This document shows, in pieces, positions 7,782-17,277 of a stretch of DNA of 64,000 nt. The number at the start of each line of letters is the position of its first letter. The first letter of the stretch is position 1. This DNA is from Candidatus Scalindua sp. SCAELEC01. Its GTDB lineage: Bacteria > Planctomycetota > Brocadiia > Brocadiales > Scalinduaceae. Both the position numbers and the translations under genes were made by a program. The stretch covers positions 62,001 to 126,000 of the forward strand of contig SHMT01000011.1 of NCBI GenBank assembly GCA_004282745.1, given 5' to 3'. Below the pieces are notes generated by a model. The model was not told where the DNA came from. It saw nothing but the letters and a program-made list of their open reading frames with translations, and searched no databases.

Positions 7782-10511
7782 TTACGTTTTCTTCTTCTTT
7801 AAAAGAGTGCCGAAAGGCCTTCCAATCCATACAACAAGAGAACTTTTCTGGAGAGACCACACAAGAATAACCTTTGTAACTTTCCAAATTAAAGAAATAC
7901 TGATGGCATCCAAAATAATTCTTTTAAACATTTTGCTGCCAGCTACAGAATTAAAAAGAGCGGTTCTTAATGCCTTATCTTCTTTTGCAAGTGTAATCAT
8001 TGGAGAAAACAATCCAAAATGGGCACTGAATGTAGCAAGAAACCTGACCGCTTTACCATAAGGACGATCACCCGTTATATAAGAAAAGCTCTTGAGGTAA
8101 TCCTTAAATGCCTCCTTCGATATGCCTGTATCGATCATAATCTCAGCAGCTCTAATGCCCGTAATACAGGCGGTGTTTACCCCTTTTCCTTTAAATGCTC
8201 GAATAATACCCGCTGCATCTCCAACGATAACATATCTATTACCAAAGAGATGTTTTGCGGGAGCCGTTGGAAATTGCCATCTGCTATAGAATAGATCACG
8301 TCTCTGCATAGCAAAATTTGGAGGTAAAACCTTGTTTACCTGCGGTAATAAAAGAAAGTTGTCCATCCAACGCCAATTCACTTTTGAACCTGCAATGTTA
8401 ATATCAACGTGGTCTATTTTCGGAGTTATGGCGCCAAACTCTATTCCCTTAAGTGAAGGGAGAAATGCATGGATACGGTTTCCCAGTTTACCCATATCCT
8501 CTCTTTCCGGATAAAACTTTGTTAAGATAGTTCTCATAAAAGAGGGTGTTTTGTAACGGGTTGTAGTTTCAAATACCTTACACGCACCTTCATCGAGACC
8601 AAACGCTCCCACTACAATATCCGCTCGTATATTATCCTTTTCGCTATAAACCATCACACCACTTGGATCAATATCAATATTGGTTACACGACTTTGAATT
8701 ACCTGGATACCCACATCCCTTGCTTTATCTAACAAATAGTTATCGAACAATATTCTGTGTACGGCAAAGGATACCTCACCATCACCTTCAAGCATTATCT
8801 CTTCGTCATCAGAATGGAGATAATATCCGGGAATATTTTCAAGTACAAGATGTTTGGGAAAAGGAATACCCAGGTCTCTTTCCAGTATCTCTTCTATCGG
8901 TGGAGAAAGGACCCCTACGCAAGGGTTAAATTGTTGTCCTTTACCAAAATCCTTACCCTCATAGAGTACTATTTTAATGTCGATATTTCTTCTGGTCGCT
9001 AATCTGTGAAGCGTAATGGCACATGCAGTTCCTGCAGGACCGCCACCTATAATGACAACCGTTTGACCATCTTCAAGAGGACCCAACCCCTTATTCTCTA
9101 AATAACTTAATCTCTTTTCGTGTCTCAGCTCTTTCCCGCAAATAGTTAAGTCGTAAACATGTTTTGTCAAGGCAGATACCATTAATGGTATTAATCTGAA
9201 CTGTAGAGCGGGATTGCACGCCTTAAAAAAAACCTCTTTGTACGGGATACTACCCGTTACCATGTTCCACAGAATTTCCCGTTGTTTTTTGACAAAAGGA
9301 GAATTCTGGTTTGAATTAAGGAATGATAAGTAACCGAATGAGAGACGTCTTCTGGACGTTACAAATTCATTCAAACCAAAAATCTTTCTGCCGTAATAAT
9401 TATCTGACCCAAAGAGCTTCTTAACAGGCTCAAAATAACCATGAAACAGAGCATCCTCCGAAACACCAGTTGCAAATATACTCCTCGCCGCTATTTCAGA
9501 GGCAGCAAAAGCAGATTCGATCCCATTTTTGAAATATCTGGAGACTCCTGCATCACCTAAAATCAAAAATCTATGAGTAAATGGATGCCGTGCCAGTGAG
9601 GTCTGTATCTTAGGGAAACAGATACAATGTTTCTTTGGCATTTTCCAACCTTCGGGAAACATGCGGCGGATAATGGGATGAACAAGAAATTCGTGTAAGT
9701 GAGCCTTATTTAAATCAGTTTTGCCAATCAGTGCGACGGTTACATACTCACCTCTGGGTGTTAGTGTCGCATACGTAATTGGCTTTATCCCAAGAGATAA
9801 TATGTGAATCCTATTTTTAAAGAATCTGTGGACCTCATCCTCTCCCAGGTATATCTCAGCCTGACATGCCCTTACGGTACGAGGTGGAATATAACCAAAT
9901 CCTAGTTTCTTTATTTTTTCCTGGATTCCGGTATTTAGACCAAATGCTCCTACTACTAAATCTACTGCCAGCTCTTTATTTGATCGTTCTTTTCCAAGAA
10001 GAATTTTTATCTGTCCCTGAGAACTCGATGGTATAATTACGTCTTTCACGACCCCTTCACAGACCTTAACACCCATGCTTTCAACATGATTTAAAAGGAA
10101 CTGATCGAAACTGATGTTCTCAGATTGATCAGAGTACATAGGGCCATTACCTCGGTAAACCGTAACAATCTTTTTCTCAGGAAGAGGTTTTGGATGGTGA
10201 ATTTCTAACTTCCCATCTTGTGTATGCAGGCAATACCCGTCAATTACACTCTCTATGCATCTATCAGGGAGAGGTATATTCTGCTCTTTTAATCCACCAT
10301 AGAGTTTTTCTGAAATAACTCCTGAGCAGAGATTGCAACCTCGAGGTCCTTTTTGGCAAAAATCTTTCCCTTCAATTATAGTTATGTCAGCCTGGAGTCC
10401 TCGTTCTCGGGCAATTCTTGATGCAAAATGGGCAAAAAAGCTCCCGGAAGGCCCGCCCCCAATTATGGCAATCTTTGATTTCTCATTAAGAAAAAAATTC
10501 TTGTCTCTCAT
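7782..10511 (-). CDS. Tandem (two-domain) geranylgeranyl-reductase-like FAD oxidoreductase
   Basis: A 909-residue fusion of two homologous FAD-dependent oxidoreductase units of the geranylgeranyl reductase family, which reduce isoprenoid double bonds or related unsaturated lipids. Unit 1 begins with the dinucleotide-binding loop AIIGGGPSGSFFAHFAS and has the family's cysteine motif GCNLCSGVIS. Unit 2 restarts near residue 470 with VVIIGGGPAGTACA and has FNPCVGVLSPP. Each unit repeats the distal FAD motif ILGDAGVS or IVGDAAGI. Unit 2 keeps only one cysteine of the CxxC pair, so it may have diverged in function. The separate 469-residue gene at 10632 upstream on the same strand resembles unit 1 closely, pointing to local duplication and fusion. 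The lipid substrate is not knowable from sequence; membrane or ladderane lipid saturation is a speculation. Confidence 0.85.
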   Translation of the reverse strand: MRDKNFFLNEKSKIAIIGGGPSGSFFAHFASRIARERGLQADITIIEGKDFCQKGPRGCNLCSGVISEKLYGGLKEQNIPLPDRCIESVIDGYCLHTQDGKLEIHHPKPLPEKKIVTVYRGNGPMYSDQSENISFDQFLLNHVESMGVKVCEGVVKDVIIPSSSQGQIKILLGKERSNKELAVDLVVGAFGLNTGIQEKIKKLGFGYIPPRTVRACQAEIYLGEDEVHRFFKNRIHILSLGIKPITYATLTPRGEYVTVALIGKTDLNKAHLHEFLVHPIIRRMFPEGWKMPKKHCICFPKIQTSLARHPFTHRFLILGDAGVSRYFKNGIESAFAASEIAARSIFATGVSEDALFHGYFEPVKKLFGSDNYYGRKIFGLNEFVTSRRRLSFGYLSFLNSNQNSPFVKKQREILWNMVTGSIPYKEVFFKACNPALQFRLIPLMVSALTKHVYDLTICGKELRHEKRLSYLENKGLGPLEDGQTVVIIGGGPAGTACAITLHRLATRRNIDIKIVLYEGKDFGKGQQFNPCVGVLSPPIEEILERDLGIPFPKHLVLENIPGYYLHSDDEEIMLEGDGEVSFAVHRILFDNYLLDKARDVGIQVIQSRVTNIDIDPSGVMVYSEKDNIRADIVVGAFGLDEGACKVFETTTRYKTPSFMRTILTKFYPEREDMGKLGNRIHAFLPSLKGIEFGAITPKIDHVDINIAGSKVNWRWMDNFLLLPQVNKVLPPNFAMQRRDLFYSRWQFPTAPAKHLFGNRYVIVGDAAGIIRAFKGKGVNTACITGIRAAEIMIDTGISKEAFKDYLKSFSYITGDRPYGKAVRFLATFSAHFGLFSPMITLAKEDKALRTALFNSVAGSKMFKRIILDAISISLIWKVTKVILVWSLQKSSLVVWIGRPFGTLLKKKKT

Positions 10512-10631
10512 AGGTCATTCGCCAGTACGTATTTTTGAAAGGGTTTCATGGGGATCTCGTCGCCAGCTCGAATTTAAAAAGTCGTTTTTGCTACGAAACC
10601 CAATCAAACGGTTCAGGTGTCATTGCATGCT

Positions 10632-12041
10632 TTATCTCTTATTGCCGTATCGGTTCCTACTGAAACAAGCATATAGGGTTTCCCGTATTTGTCTTGTCCA
10701 CGCAACGCCAGTTACAAGGAAGGTTCTCAATAGAAGACGGGGATTAATCGCCTTGTAAAATATCTCTTTATAGGGGACATTTCCTGTTAACAAGTTCCAT
10801 AATATTTCATTGATCTGCTTTGCCGTTTTAAGATCTCTCCCAGATCTAATCATCGCTATTTGGCTATTTGTTATCCACTTTTTAGATGATATGTAATCGT
10901 TGATTTTCAACATAACAATACCGTATAGATTGTCACGAGCCAGAAGCCTTTTTGCCGGTTTAAAATAACCGTTCATAAACGCTCTTTCCGATATTCCCTG
11001 TTTGAATGCGGTATGAGCAGAGAGTTTTGCCATATTAAAGGCTGCCTCTATGCCACTTTTATACGTACGTGAAATACTTGCATCCCCCAATACGACTACC
11101 CTGTCTGCAAAGGGGTGTTTTGCATAGGTTACGGGTATCTTGGAAATACAGGTACAAAAACTCTTTGGAATCTCCCAATCTTTTGGCATCAATCTTCGCA
11201 CTGCCTGATGATTAAGAAAGGCTATTAAATTATTCCTGGTTAAATCAGTTTTTCCTACGAGATTAACGGTAATATAGCCAACCTTTGGAGTAATTGAAGC
11301 AAATTTTATATCTTTATTGCCCAATGCGAAAACAAATACTCTATTACCGAATACCCTTTCAATATGATCATTATTCAACAGTATTTCACACTGACACGTT
11401 CGAACCGTTTTTGGTGGTTTATAGCCAAAACCCAATTTACCAAATTTTTCCATCATCCCGGTGTTTACACCAAATGCGCCAACTGCCAGATCTACCTCAC
11501 ACTCCTTTCTTGACGCACCTTGACCATATACTATCGTTACAGGACCACCCTGTTTCGGAGATAGTTTAAGCTCCTTTATAATTTCTGGAATTACCGATAC
11601 TCCTTGAATTTTCACATGGTCCAAAAGAAAATTATCAAAACTAATATTCTCTTCATGCGATGATGATAGGGGACCATTCCCGCGAAATACCGTAATAATG
11701 TTTGGGATGTGTCCCTTAACAGGGTGACGCAGAGAGACACAATTGTCTGGTGTAACAAAACTATAAGCCTCTATCTTTCTTTGAACACAGACATGAGTAA
11801 TGTGTATGTGCTCATCTTCTAATTTATTAAATAAATTCTCGGAGATGACACCCGCACACATGTTGCAACCTCCGGGACCTACCACACAGAAATTCTTTTT
11901 TTCGTATATATTTATCGAGACATTAATTCCAATCTCTTTTGCGTACCGCGATGCAAAATGTGCGAAGAAAGTCCCTGCTGGACCTCCACCGATTATAGCA
12001 ATCTTAGAGCCGTTTTTGAGAACAAGTTTTTTTTTCACCAT
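10632..12041 (-). CDS. Geranylgeranyl-reductase-like FAD oxidoreductase
   Basis: A single-domain, 469-residue FAD enzyme of the geranylgeranyl reductase family. The FAD loop is AIIGGGPAGTFFAHFAS near residue 15. The cysteine motif is GGCNMCAGVISENL, followed by FRGNGPLSSSHEENISFDNF and the distal FAD motif VLGDASISRTYKSG. The whole chain aligns by eye with the first unit of the fused protein at 7782, including FGKLGFGYKPPKTVR against IKKLGFGYIPPRTVR. The stop lies 120 bp ahead of that gene on the same strand, so they are likely cotranscribed and act on the same or successive lipid intermediates. The start has several basic residues and an ATG. The reductase role comes from the family; the substrate is unknown. 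Confidence 0.86.
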   Translation of the reverse strand: MVKKKLVLKNGSKIAIIGGGPAGTFFAHFASRYAKEIGINVSINIYEKKNFCVVGPGGCNMCAGVISENLFNKLEDEHIHITHVCVQRKIEAYSFVTPDNCVSLRHPVKGHIPNIITVFRGNGPLSSSHEENISFDNFLLDHVKIQGVSVIPEIIKELKLSPKQGGPVTIVYGQGASRKECEVDLAVGAFGVNTGMMEKFGKLGFGYKPPKTVRTCQCEILLNNDHIERVFGNRVFVFALGNKDIKFASITPKVGYITVNLVGKTDLTRNNLIAFLNHQAVRRLMPKDWEIPKSFCTCISKIPVTYAKHPFADRVVVLGDASISRTYKSGIEAAFNMAKLSAHTAFKQGISERAFMNGYFKPAKRLLARDNLYGIVMLKINDYISSKKWITNSQIAMIRSGRDLKTAKQINEILWNLLTGNVPYKEIFYKAINPRLLLRTFLVTGVAWTRQIRETLYACFSRNRYGNKR

Positions 12042-12170
12042 CTTGAGTATTCACTCTCCATTTAAGTCAAACTCGCATATTTATTTACCAGGATGTGCTC
12101 AATTCAGGAAAAAAAATTTTGCATGCTGGAATAGAAAATTTTGTAGAATGTACAAAAAAAAACTGTTATT

Positions 12171-12542
12171 TTACAGCCTTAATTTTTTGTTTACTTCCTC
12201 GAGTAATAAATCCTTGGTTAAATACGGCTTTTCAATGTGTACCAGATCTGGATCTATCTTTTTAAGATTTTTATAATCTTTTTGTGAGAATGCGCTAATT
12301 ATTATTACGGGAGTGTTTTCGAAATCAGGCATTCCTTTCAGATGTAAGAAAAACGTATCCCCTGTTATCATATCCATAAGTATGTCGAGTATTATTAAAT
12401 CAGGTTTAATCTCTTCCAGTTTTAGCAACGCTTCATCACCGTCATAAGCAAAGATTAAATCGTAACCTTCACCTTCTAATATTGCACGGTACAGATCGTG
12501 AAAGGCCTGTTCATCTTCAACTATCAGTATTTTCTTTGTCAT
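12171..12542 (-). CDS. Single-domain response regulator
   Basis: A 123-residue CheY-like receiver with no output domain. The start at 12542 (MTKKILIVEDEQ) has a ribosome site AAGGTG about 8 bases upstream; a longer frame to 12584 lacks one. It has the acidic pocket VEDE, phospho-acceptor D in LIILDILMD, and the switch K in EKPY. The stretch MDMITGDTF replaces the usual MPxxDG loop, an unusual variant. It sits 60 bp downstream of a Cache/HAMP histidine kinase on the same strand, the obvious partner. With no output domain it must act by protein contact or in a phosphorelay. Confidence 0.92.
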   Translation of the reverse strand: MTKKILIVEDEQAFHDLYRAILEGEGYDLIFAYDGDEALLKLEEIKPDLIILDILMDMITGDTFFLHLKGMPDFENTPVIIISAFSQKDYKNLKKIDPDLVHIEKPYLTKDLLLEEVNKKLRL

Positions 12543-12602
12543 ATCCCACACCTTAAAAAAAGTTATTTTCCTTTTTAAAGACAACCTGTTATTTATGATA
12601 TG

Positions 12603-14519
12603 CTATGTACTCTCACCGGTACACTCACAGAAATCCTTAACAGTCGGTTTCGGTAGGGTAAACTTAAATGTTGACCCCATATCTTTGCCTCTACTTTCAA
12701 CCCAAATTTTGCCATTATGTGCCTCAATAATTTTATTACAGATCGAGAGCCCTAAACCAACACCTTCACTTTTTACCCTTTTTTCTTGAAAAAACCGGTC
12801 AAAGATCTTGTTCTGGAAGCTCTGTGTCAAACCTATGCCAACTCCTGTATCCTGCACTGATATTTCAATTTCATAATTCCTGTTCTTTGCAGAGACGATT
12901 ATTGCTCCCGCTTTTGTATACTTAATAGAATTGTCTATTAAATTAGAAAGAACCCTCGTAATCTTTAATTTGTCACCAAGCACTTCAGGTAGGTGATCGG
13001 GAAGGGCTGTTTTTATTGATAAACCTTTCTTGTTCGCTATCAATGTAAGACCTGCAGTTGTATGAAGTATTAACTCTGCGATATTAAAAGGTTCTTGATC
13101 GAAATTTTCCTTACCGGCTTCCAGATCTGCCAAAGTCAATACACTTTCTATCGTTTTGGTGAGTCTTCCAATATTTACCTGTATAATAGTGATAAAATGG
13201 TCATTCTTATCATTTGCTTTCCTTCTCTCTATTCCTTTATACACCTGTCTATCCAACCATAATTCTAATGCAAGCCTTAGTTGAGACAATGGAGACTTGA
13301 GTTCATGTGAGACATCTTTGATTATGTTATCCTTGAATTTATCCAGATTTCTGAGTAGGGTATTACTCTCGTTGGAAACCCTGAGTTGCTTTACCATCAA
13401 ATTAAATGCATCAACAACCTCTTTTATCTCATCATCCCTGTTACCAATTGTTATTGAGTGTGTTAAATTACCACTGGTTACTTTATTGATACCTATGAGC
13501 AATTTTCTTATGTCCGTATTTAAATGGTTCGAGATGATAATTGCGCATAAAATTATCAAAAACGTTATCCCGCCACCTGCAGCACCAAAAATATATTTTA
13601 ATTTTTTCAGTGGGAAAAAGGCATCTTTTAGGCTTTTTTCTGCTATAATCAACCAATTTGTTTCAGGCACAACTAATGAAGTACCTAGCACTTTAACACC
13701 ATAGTGATTTATATAAATTTCGGAATAATTCTTGTCTGACCCTGACACTCTTTGTATTGTTCCAAAATCAATGGTTTTCTTATGAGAAATAGTATTAGGT
13801 GTGTTTGTTTTTGCAATTATTTTTGAGTTACTGGATAAAATATATACATCGCTGAAATACTTAAAATGGTCTCTTTTTTGTTCATCGCTATTACCATGAC
13901 TCTGTGAGTCAATTAATCTCTGAAGAATATTCCCCTTGACTACGGTAACTATAACACCCAAAGGTTTTTGAACAATCATGTCTGTTAAAATTGAGGAAAA
14001 TATGAGATCCGATATGCCTTCAGTGCCAGAATTAGGTAGGACATCGGTACAGAAAAACCCAGAGGATTCTGGTGAAAGGTATGGAAGGCGGAAGTACTCT
14101 TTCCGTGATTCATCATTTCCGATGAGATTTTGAGATGTTGAGGCTATGACGTGTCCATCAGGACCAAGAATTGATATGCTTATAATATCAGGATCCAGGC
14201 GTAACTTATTTATTAGTAAGTGGTTGTTTAATTTTTTTCTAAACTCAGGAGTTTTTTCAGACTTAATTAATAACTGCTCGGTACAATCTCTAATAAAACC
14301 GTCAGAACCAAAACCTTTCACCATAAATATCTTTTTTTGTAATACAAGGTTTAACTGTGATTTAATGTTATAGGCGGTTGATGCTAACTCTCTCAAGACT
14401 TGATTCTTTGTTTGGTTGTGAAGATATTTGTAGACTATTGTACCACCAAGAATAATGGGTACTATTGAAACCAGGAGAAAATAACATAAAAGTTTTTTAC
14501 CTATTTTAGTTAGTTTCAT
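12603..14519 (-). CDS. Cache/HAMP sensor histidine kinase
   Basis: Membrane sensor kinase, 638 residues. A first membrane helix (about 9-31, LCYFLLVSIVPIILGGTIVY) and a second (about 308-330, IFGAAGGGITFLIILCAIII) enclose a ~275-residue periplasmic region with the look of a double Cache domain, for example ILGPDGHVIAST near residue 120. A HAMP linker follows (INKVTSGNLTHSI). The H-box is DVSHELKSPLS with H405, then N box LSNLIDNSIKYTKAG, G1 box QDTGVGIG, F box IFDRFFQEK and G2 box VGLGLSI. Cache kinases sense small ligands outside the cytoplasmic membrane. The gene sits upstream of the single-domain receiver at 12171 and downstream of the c-heme protein at 14682, both on the same strand. Confidence 0.93.
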   Translation of the reverse strand: MKLTKIGKKLLCYFLLVSIVPIILGGTIVYKYLHNQTKNQVLRELASTAYNIKSQLNLVLQKKIFMVKGFGSDGFIRDCTEQLLIKSEKTPEFRKKLNNHLLINKLRLDPDIISISILGPDGHVIASTSQNLIGNDESRKEYFRLPYLSPESSGFFCTDVLPNSGTEGISDLIFSSILTDMIVQKPLGVIVTVVKGNILQRLIDSQSHGNSDEQKRDHFKYFSDVYILSSNSKIIAKTNTPNTISHKKTIDFGTIQRVSGSDKNYSEIYINHYGVKVLGTSLVVPETNWLIIAEKSLKDAFFPLKKLKYIFGAAGGGITFLIILCAIIISNHLNTDIRKLLIGINKVTSGNLTHSITIGNRDDEIKEVVDAFNLMVKQLRVSNESNTLLRNLDKFKDNIIKDVSHELKSPLSQLRLALELWLDRQVYKGIERRKANDKNDHFITIIQVNIGRLTKTIESVLTLADLEAGKENFDQEPFNIAELILHTTAGLTLIANKKGLSIKTALPDHLPEVLGDKLKITRVLSNLIDNSIKYTKAGAIIVSAKNRNYEIEISVQDTGVGIGLTQSFQNKIFDRFFQEKRVKSEGVGLGLSICNKIIEAHNGKIWVESRGKDMGSTFKFTLPKPTVKDFCECTGEST

Positions 14520-14681
14520 TTTTTTGGTTAAGATCGTACATAAGAGGGATATAGCAGTATGATTTGAATTAGCAATATCATTGGTAACTCAAATCATACT
14601 ACCAAACAGTCTAAATTCTCATAAAGTAATCATGTTATACGATTAAGGGCCCATTAATGTTCAACCGCACTCCTTGTTTTA
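14520..14681. other. Intergenic with an inverted repeat
   Basis: Contains inverted sequence centred near 14575, where GTATGATTTGA (14559-14569) is mirrored by TCAAATCATAC (14588-14598). This is a long stem in the spacer between the heme-protein gene and the kinase gene and may terminate or attenuate transcription between them. Confidence 0.5.
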
Positions 14682-15365
14682 TCAATAATTATTTTGATCT
14701 ATTGGTATGATAATGCTAATCCCGCCGCGAATATCTCCTTCTTTGTACCCATATGCCTGATCATGTGGATACCTTTTTGTCATAAACTTTTTAATTGCAG
14801 GTTTCAGTTTTCGTTTGTCACCATGACATTCCAAACAAGGTTTATTAACGTAAATGGGTTTCATGTACCGATATGTTGTCTGTCCATTAATCTCTACAAT
14901 CTCTCCAAAGCTAACGGCCTTTGTACCCTCCATAGTCTCGAATGATTTTAATACTTTCTCTTCCCACCCATCGGGTGCATTAGATGGATTCCTGACCTTG
15001 AGACTTGTTTGCTTTAATTTCCACCCGGTTAAGAGGCTGAAGTCATTTGCAATGTCTGATCCTACTACTGCAGGTACAAAACCCTTGAAATAATAGTTTC
15101 CCGTTGTCGGGTCTCTATTGATAAGCTCCTGGTTCTTTGCAACGATGTTTCTTGTAACTGACAATAAGTCCGTTATTATTCTTGCAAATTTGTGCAGGTT
15201 TCTCTTATCAAAAGCTTTGAGATTTTTAGATATATCAATATGTGTACTATATGCGAACGCCTGTTCATCATTCTCATCCGCAAAACAAATACTGTTTGTA
15301 GCGCTATATAATAGGACTAGAGAAACTGTCACAAGAAGCATTAAATTCAAAAGATTATAATTCAC
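14682..15365 (-). CDS. Tll0287-like (DUF3365) periplasmic c-type heme protein
   Basis: A 227-residue exported protein. A signal peptide with a hydrophobic core (about 8-24, LMLLVTVSLVLLYSATNSIC) precedes a Tll0287-like domain (DUF3365). The domain carries one heme c attachment motif, CLECH, at 177-181, in the typical context NKPCLECHG. The family binds a single heme outside the cytoplasm; members fused to kinases or chemoreceptors act as redox or gas sensors, while free-standing ones are poorly understood. It lies directly upstream of the Cache kinase and receiver on the same strand, so it may present a heme-based signal to that kinase; this is inference. Conserved residues near DPTTGNYYFKGFVPAVVG and the C-terminal GGISIIIPID match the domain. 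Confidence 0.88.
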   Translation of the reverse strand: MNYNLLNLMLLVTVSLVLLYSATNSICFADENDEQAFAYSTHIDISKNLKAFDKRNLHKFARIITDLLSVTRNIVAKNQELINRDPTTGNYYFKGFVPAVVGSDIANDFSLLTGWKLKQTSLKVRNPSNAPDGWEEKVLKSFETMEGTKAVSFGEIVEINGQTTYRYMKPIYVNKPCLECHGDKRKLKPAIKKFMTKRYPHDQAYGYKEGDIRGGISIIIPIDQNNY

Positions 15366-15414
15366 CAGAAATGGCCTCCCTCTAAAAACTAAATTTGTAA
15401 TGTGATAGTGCTGA

Positions 15415-15526
15415 TATACTCATCTCATAATGGTTTTCGGATAAAATCCGAGATAAAATTGAGCGAGTATACCTTCACCAAGCTTTGATTTTTCAAAAAA
15501 CCTAAAACCAAATCGGTTTTAGTATA
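15415..15526. repeat. Family C inverted-repeat element (112 bp)
   Basis: Begins TATACTCATCTCATAATGG and ends with CGGTTTTAGTATA. Both ends carry TATAC/GTATA, suggesting TA target duplication. Other copies or fragments are at 17165-17214, 56290-56360 and 63803-63934. It lies just past the 3' end of the ferritin-like gene. Confidence 0.75.
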
Positions 15527-15543
15527 TCTGAAAACGATTAAGA

Positions 15544-16062
15544 TTACAGAGATTGTTCATTTTTTTGTGTCTGTTTCATACTATGCGAATGTATCTTTAT
15601 CTCCTTCTCCTTCATGTAATTACGAATCCTTAAAATATGGTCCCGATCATCTTTGTTTAACTGCTGAAATGTCTGCATGATATCTGATGAATGTACTCTC
15701 TTCATAGCCTGTTGGAAATGAATTTCTCCGGCAGATTGTTCTAAAAAAAGAGCATCATTAAATGCACGTTCTCTTGAAGGGGGTGCTTTCCCATAGTTAT
15801 TTATTAACGAAATAAGGTTACTATTTGCATCGATGATCCTTTGTACCTGTGGAACTAAAAGTTCAGAGGGAAACATGCCTACTGCTAAGAGTGTTTTTTT
15901 CCCGCTGTTAAGTAAGGCTGCATGATTTCTCTCTTCTGAGGCAAGTGTAGACCAAAAATCTGCATCCTCAGGGAATAATTTATTGAAAATTGTATAAAGG
16001 TCAGCAACATTTCGTTCAAGCTTTATCGCTTCATCTAATAGCTTTGATACTTCCTTGTTCAT
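15544..16062 (-). CDS. Ferritin-like (rubrerythrin-type) four-helix protein
   Basis: A 172-residue helical protein with the carboxylate/histidine pattern of ferritin-like diiron proteins. Helix 1 has EAIKLERNVADLY, helix 2 has ASEERNHAALL (ExxH), helix 3 has LEQSAGEIHF (E..ExH), and helix 4 has NKDDRDHILRI (D/ExxH). This is close to the rubrerythrin core, but there is no rubredoxin domain. The C-terminus is a short Q/K/N-rich tail. A likely role is peroxide reduction or iron handling in the cytoplasm, consistent with anaerobic defence; the exact reaction cannot be read. It is flanked on both sides by small repeat elements (15415 and 16093). Confidence 0.82.
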   Translation of the reverse strand: MNKEVSKLLDEAIKLERNVADLYTIFNKLFPEDADFWSTLASEERNHAALLNSGKKTLLAVGMFPSELLVPQVQRIIDANSNLISLINNYGKAPPSRERAFNDALFLEQSAGEIHFQQAMKRVHSSDIMQTFQQLNKDDRDHILRIRNYMKEKEIKIHSHSMKQTQKNEQSL

Positions 16063-16092
16063 TCTAGCCTATCGAAAAGTGTTAGATGGAGT

Positions 16093-16274
16093 TATACCCA
16101 TCACAAATTGGATTTCGGTTTTCAGAACCCGATTTCACATGAAATTTAGACTTTTCTCAATCACAAAATCCTCGACTTAGCATCACTAAGCCTCTGGTTT
16201 TGTTCAATCAAAAAATCAAAATTTCAAGCAAACTCCTGCCCAGAAATTCCGAAAACCATTTTGCAATGAATATA
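16093..16274. repeat. Family B inverted-repeat element (182 bp)
   Basis: Bounded by TATACCCATCACAAATTGG and, on the other strand, TATATTCATTGCAAAATGG; the ends are imperfect inverted repeats. Near-full copies at 46807, 51247 and 52295 share the internal motif CTCGACTTAG..CTAAGCC. The termini are TA on both sides. Confidence 0.85.
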
Positions 16275-16520
16275 GTTTAAATCTCTACAATTTGTGGGTA
16301 CAAAAAATTTAAATAAGACTAATGAATAAAAAAGCAAATGCAATACCAATGAGGTGCAATTCTTAAAGCGTTTACTATGGCCTAGTTATGAATTTGAAGT
16401 ATTTCGAGATACTATTTTTGTTATTCATGAGTAACAAAAATAGTTATTGATGGATAACGTTTTAACGGCAAAAATGTATTCTAACGGAAGAAAATTGACT
16501 GGTATTTTTCCAATGAAATA

Positions 16521-16730
16521 TCAGTAGCGTCCGGTTAGGTTTTTGCGTATTTATTACCCCAAAACTGTCATTCCCGCATGTTTCCCGCTTTAAGCGTGCG
16601 GGAACAAGCTTTAGCGGGAATCTCGAATTAACAAGCTCTGAATACCCGAGAGTTTGTCCTTGTGAAAATGGGGAAGCCTTCGGGTATGATAAAAAGCTGC
16701 CTCCGCAAAAACCTAACCGTACGCTACTGA
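16521..16730. repeat. Family E element (210 bp) with 27-bp terminal inverted repeats
   Basis: The 27 bases at 16521-16547 (beginning TCAGTAGCGTCCGGTTAGG) are the reverse complement of 16704-16730 with one mismatch. No open frame lies inside, so it is a non-autonomous element. An inner palindrome-rich stretch (cccgctttaagcgtgcggg) occurs near 16585. This is the only copy found in the window. Confidence 0.85.
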
Positions 16731-17164
16731 ATGGATGTAATGTCTATAAAAGCAACAATAATTGTCACCGTAGTATGTACCGAACTGTACGTCCTGCTTG
16801 TTTATTGTTGTACCCGCATTCCCCTTATTTTTTTATTCACTCTCTCTTGACATCTAGAGTCCTAATAAAGTCATTCACTGTTTAACACAAAAAATGAATT
16901 TCTATCCGATCTTTACACATCTGTAAGTGTCATTAAATAGAAATGTTACAGCAAGAAAAATTTTGTGGTTGAATTTGATTGCTTTTCGTTCAATGGATTA
17001 TCTCCAAATTTTTTATCTGAGAAAATAGTGGGATTGTAAATATCCCGATATTGTTTGTCTCAAATAGAGGAAATTGGTAACTATTTTGCGACAAGGACCT
17101 TATTAGCATAAAATACCAACATTTAAAACCAAAAAAAAATGATAACGAGAATTCTGACGAGAAA

Positions 17165-17214
17165 GCTTAATTTTGTCTCGGATTTTATCAGAAAACCATT
17201 ATGAGATGAGTATA
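17165..17214. repeat. Family C element fragment
   Basis: Matches the last 50 bases of the family C copy at 63803-63934 almost exactly, ending ATTATGAGATGAGTATA. The other end is missing, so it is a truncated copy. Confidence 0.7.
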
Positions 17215-17277
17215 CGAATGATCCCGGTTCGAGTACTCCGGAAATTATGACATAGTGAAGAAAAGGACTCCTCCGTT

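Larger units (their letters stand above)
16063..17277. other. Repeat-rich intergenic region
   Basis: About 1.2 kb without a gene. It holds a family B element (16093-16274), a family E element (16521-16730) and a family C fragment (17165-17214), leaving about 250 bp and 430 bp of unassigned AT-rich DNA between them. The second stretch must carry the promoter for the 1722-residue kinase, but I see no convincing match. Confidence 0.7.

Noticed and set aside
16334-16348. Possible minus-strand sigma-54 site (TGGTAT, five bases, TTGC) upstream of the ferritin-like gene
   Set aside because: The -24 element is weak and a family B element separates it from the gene by more than 250 bp.
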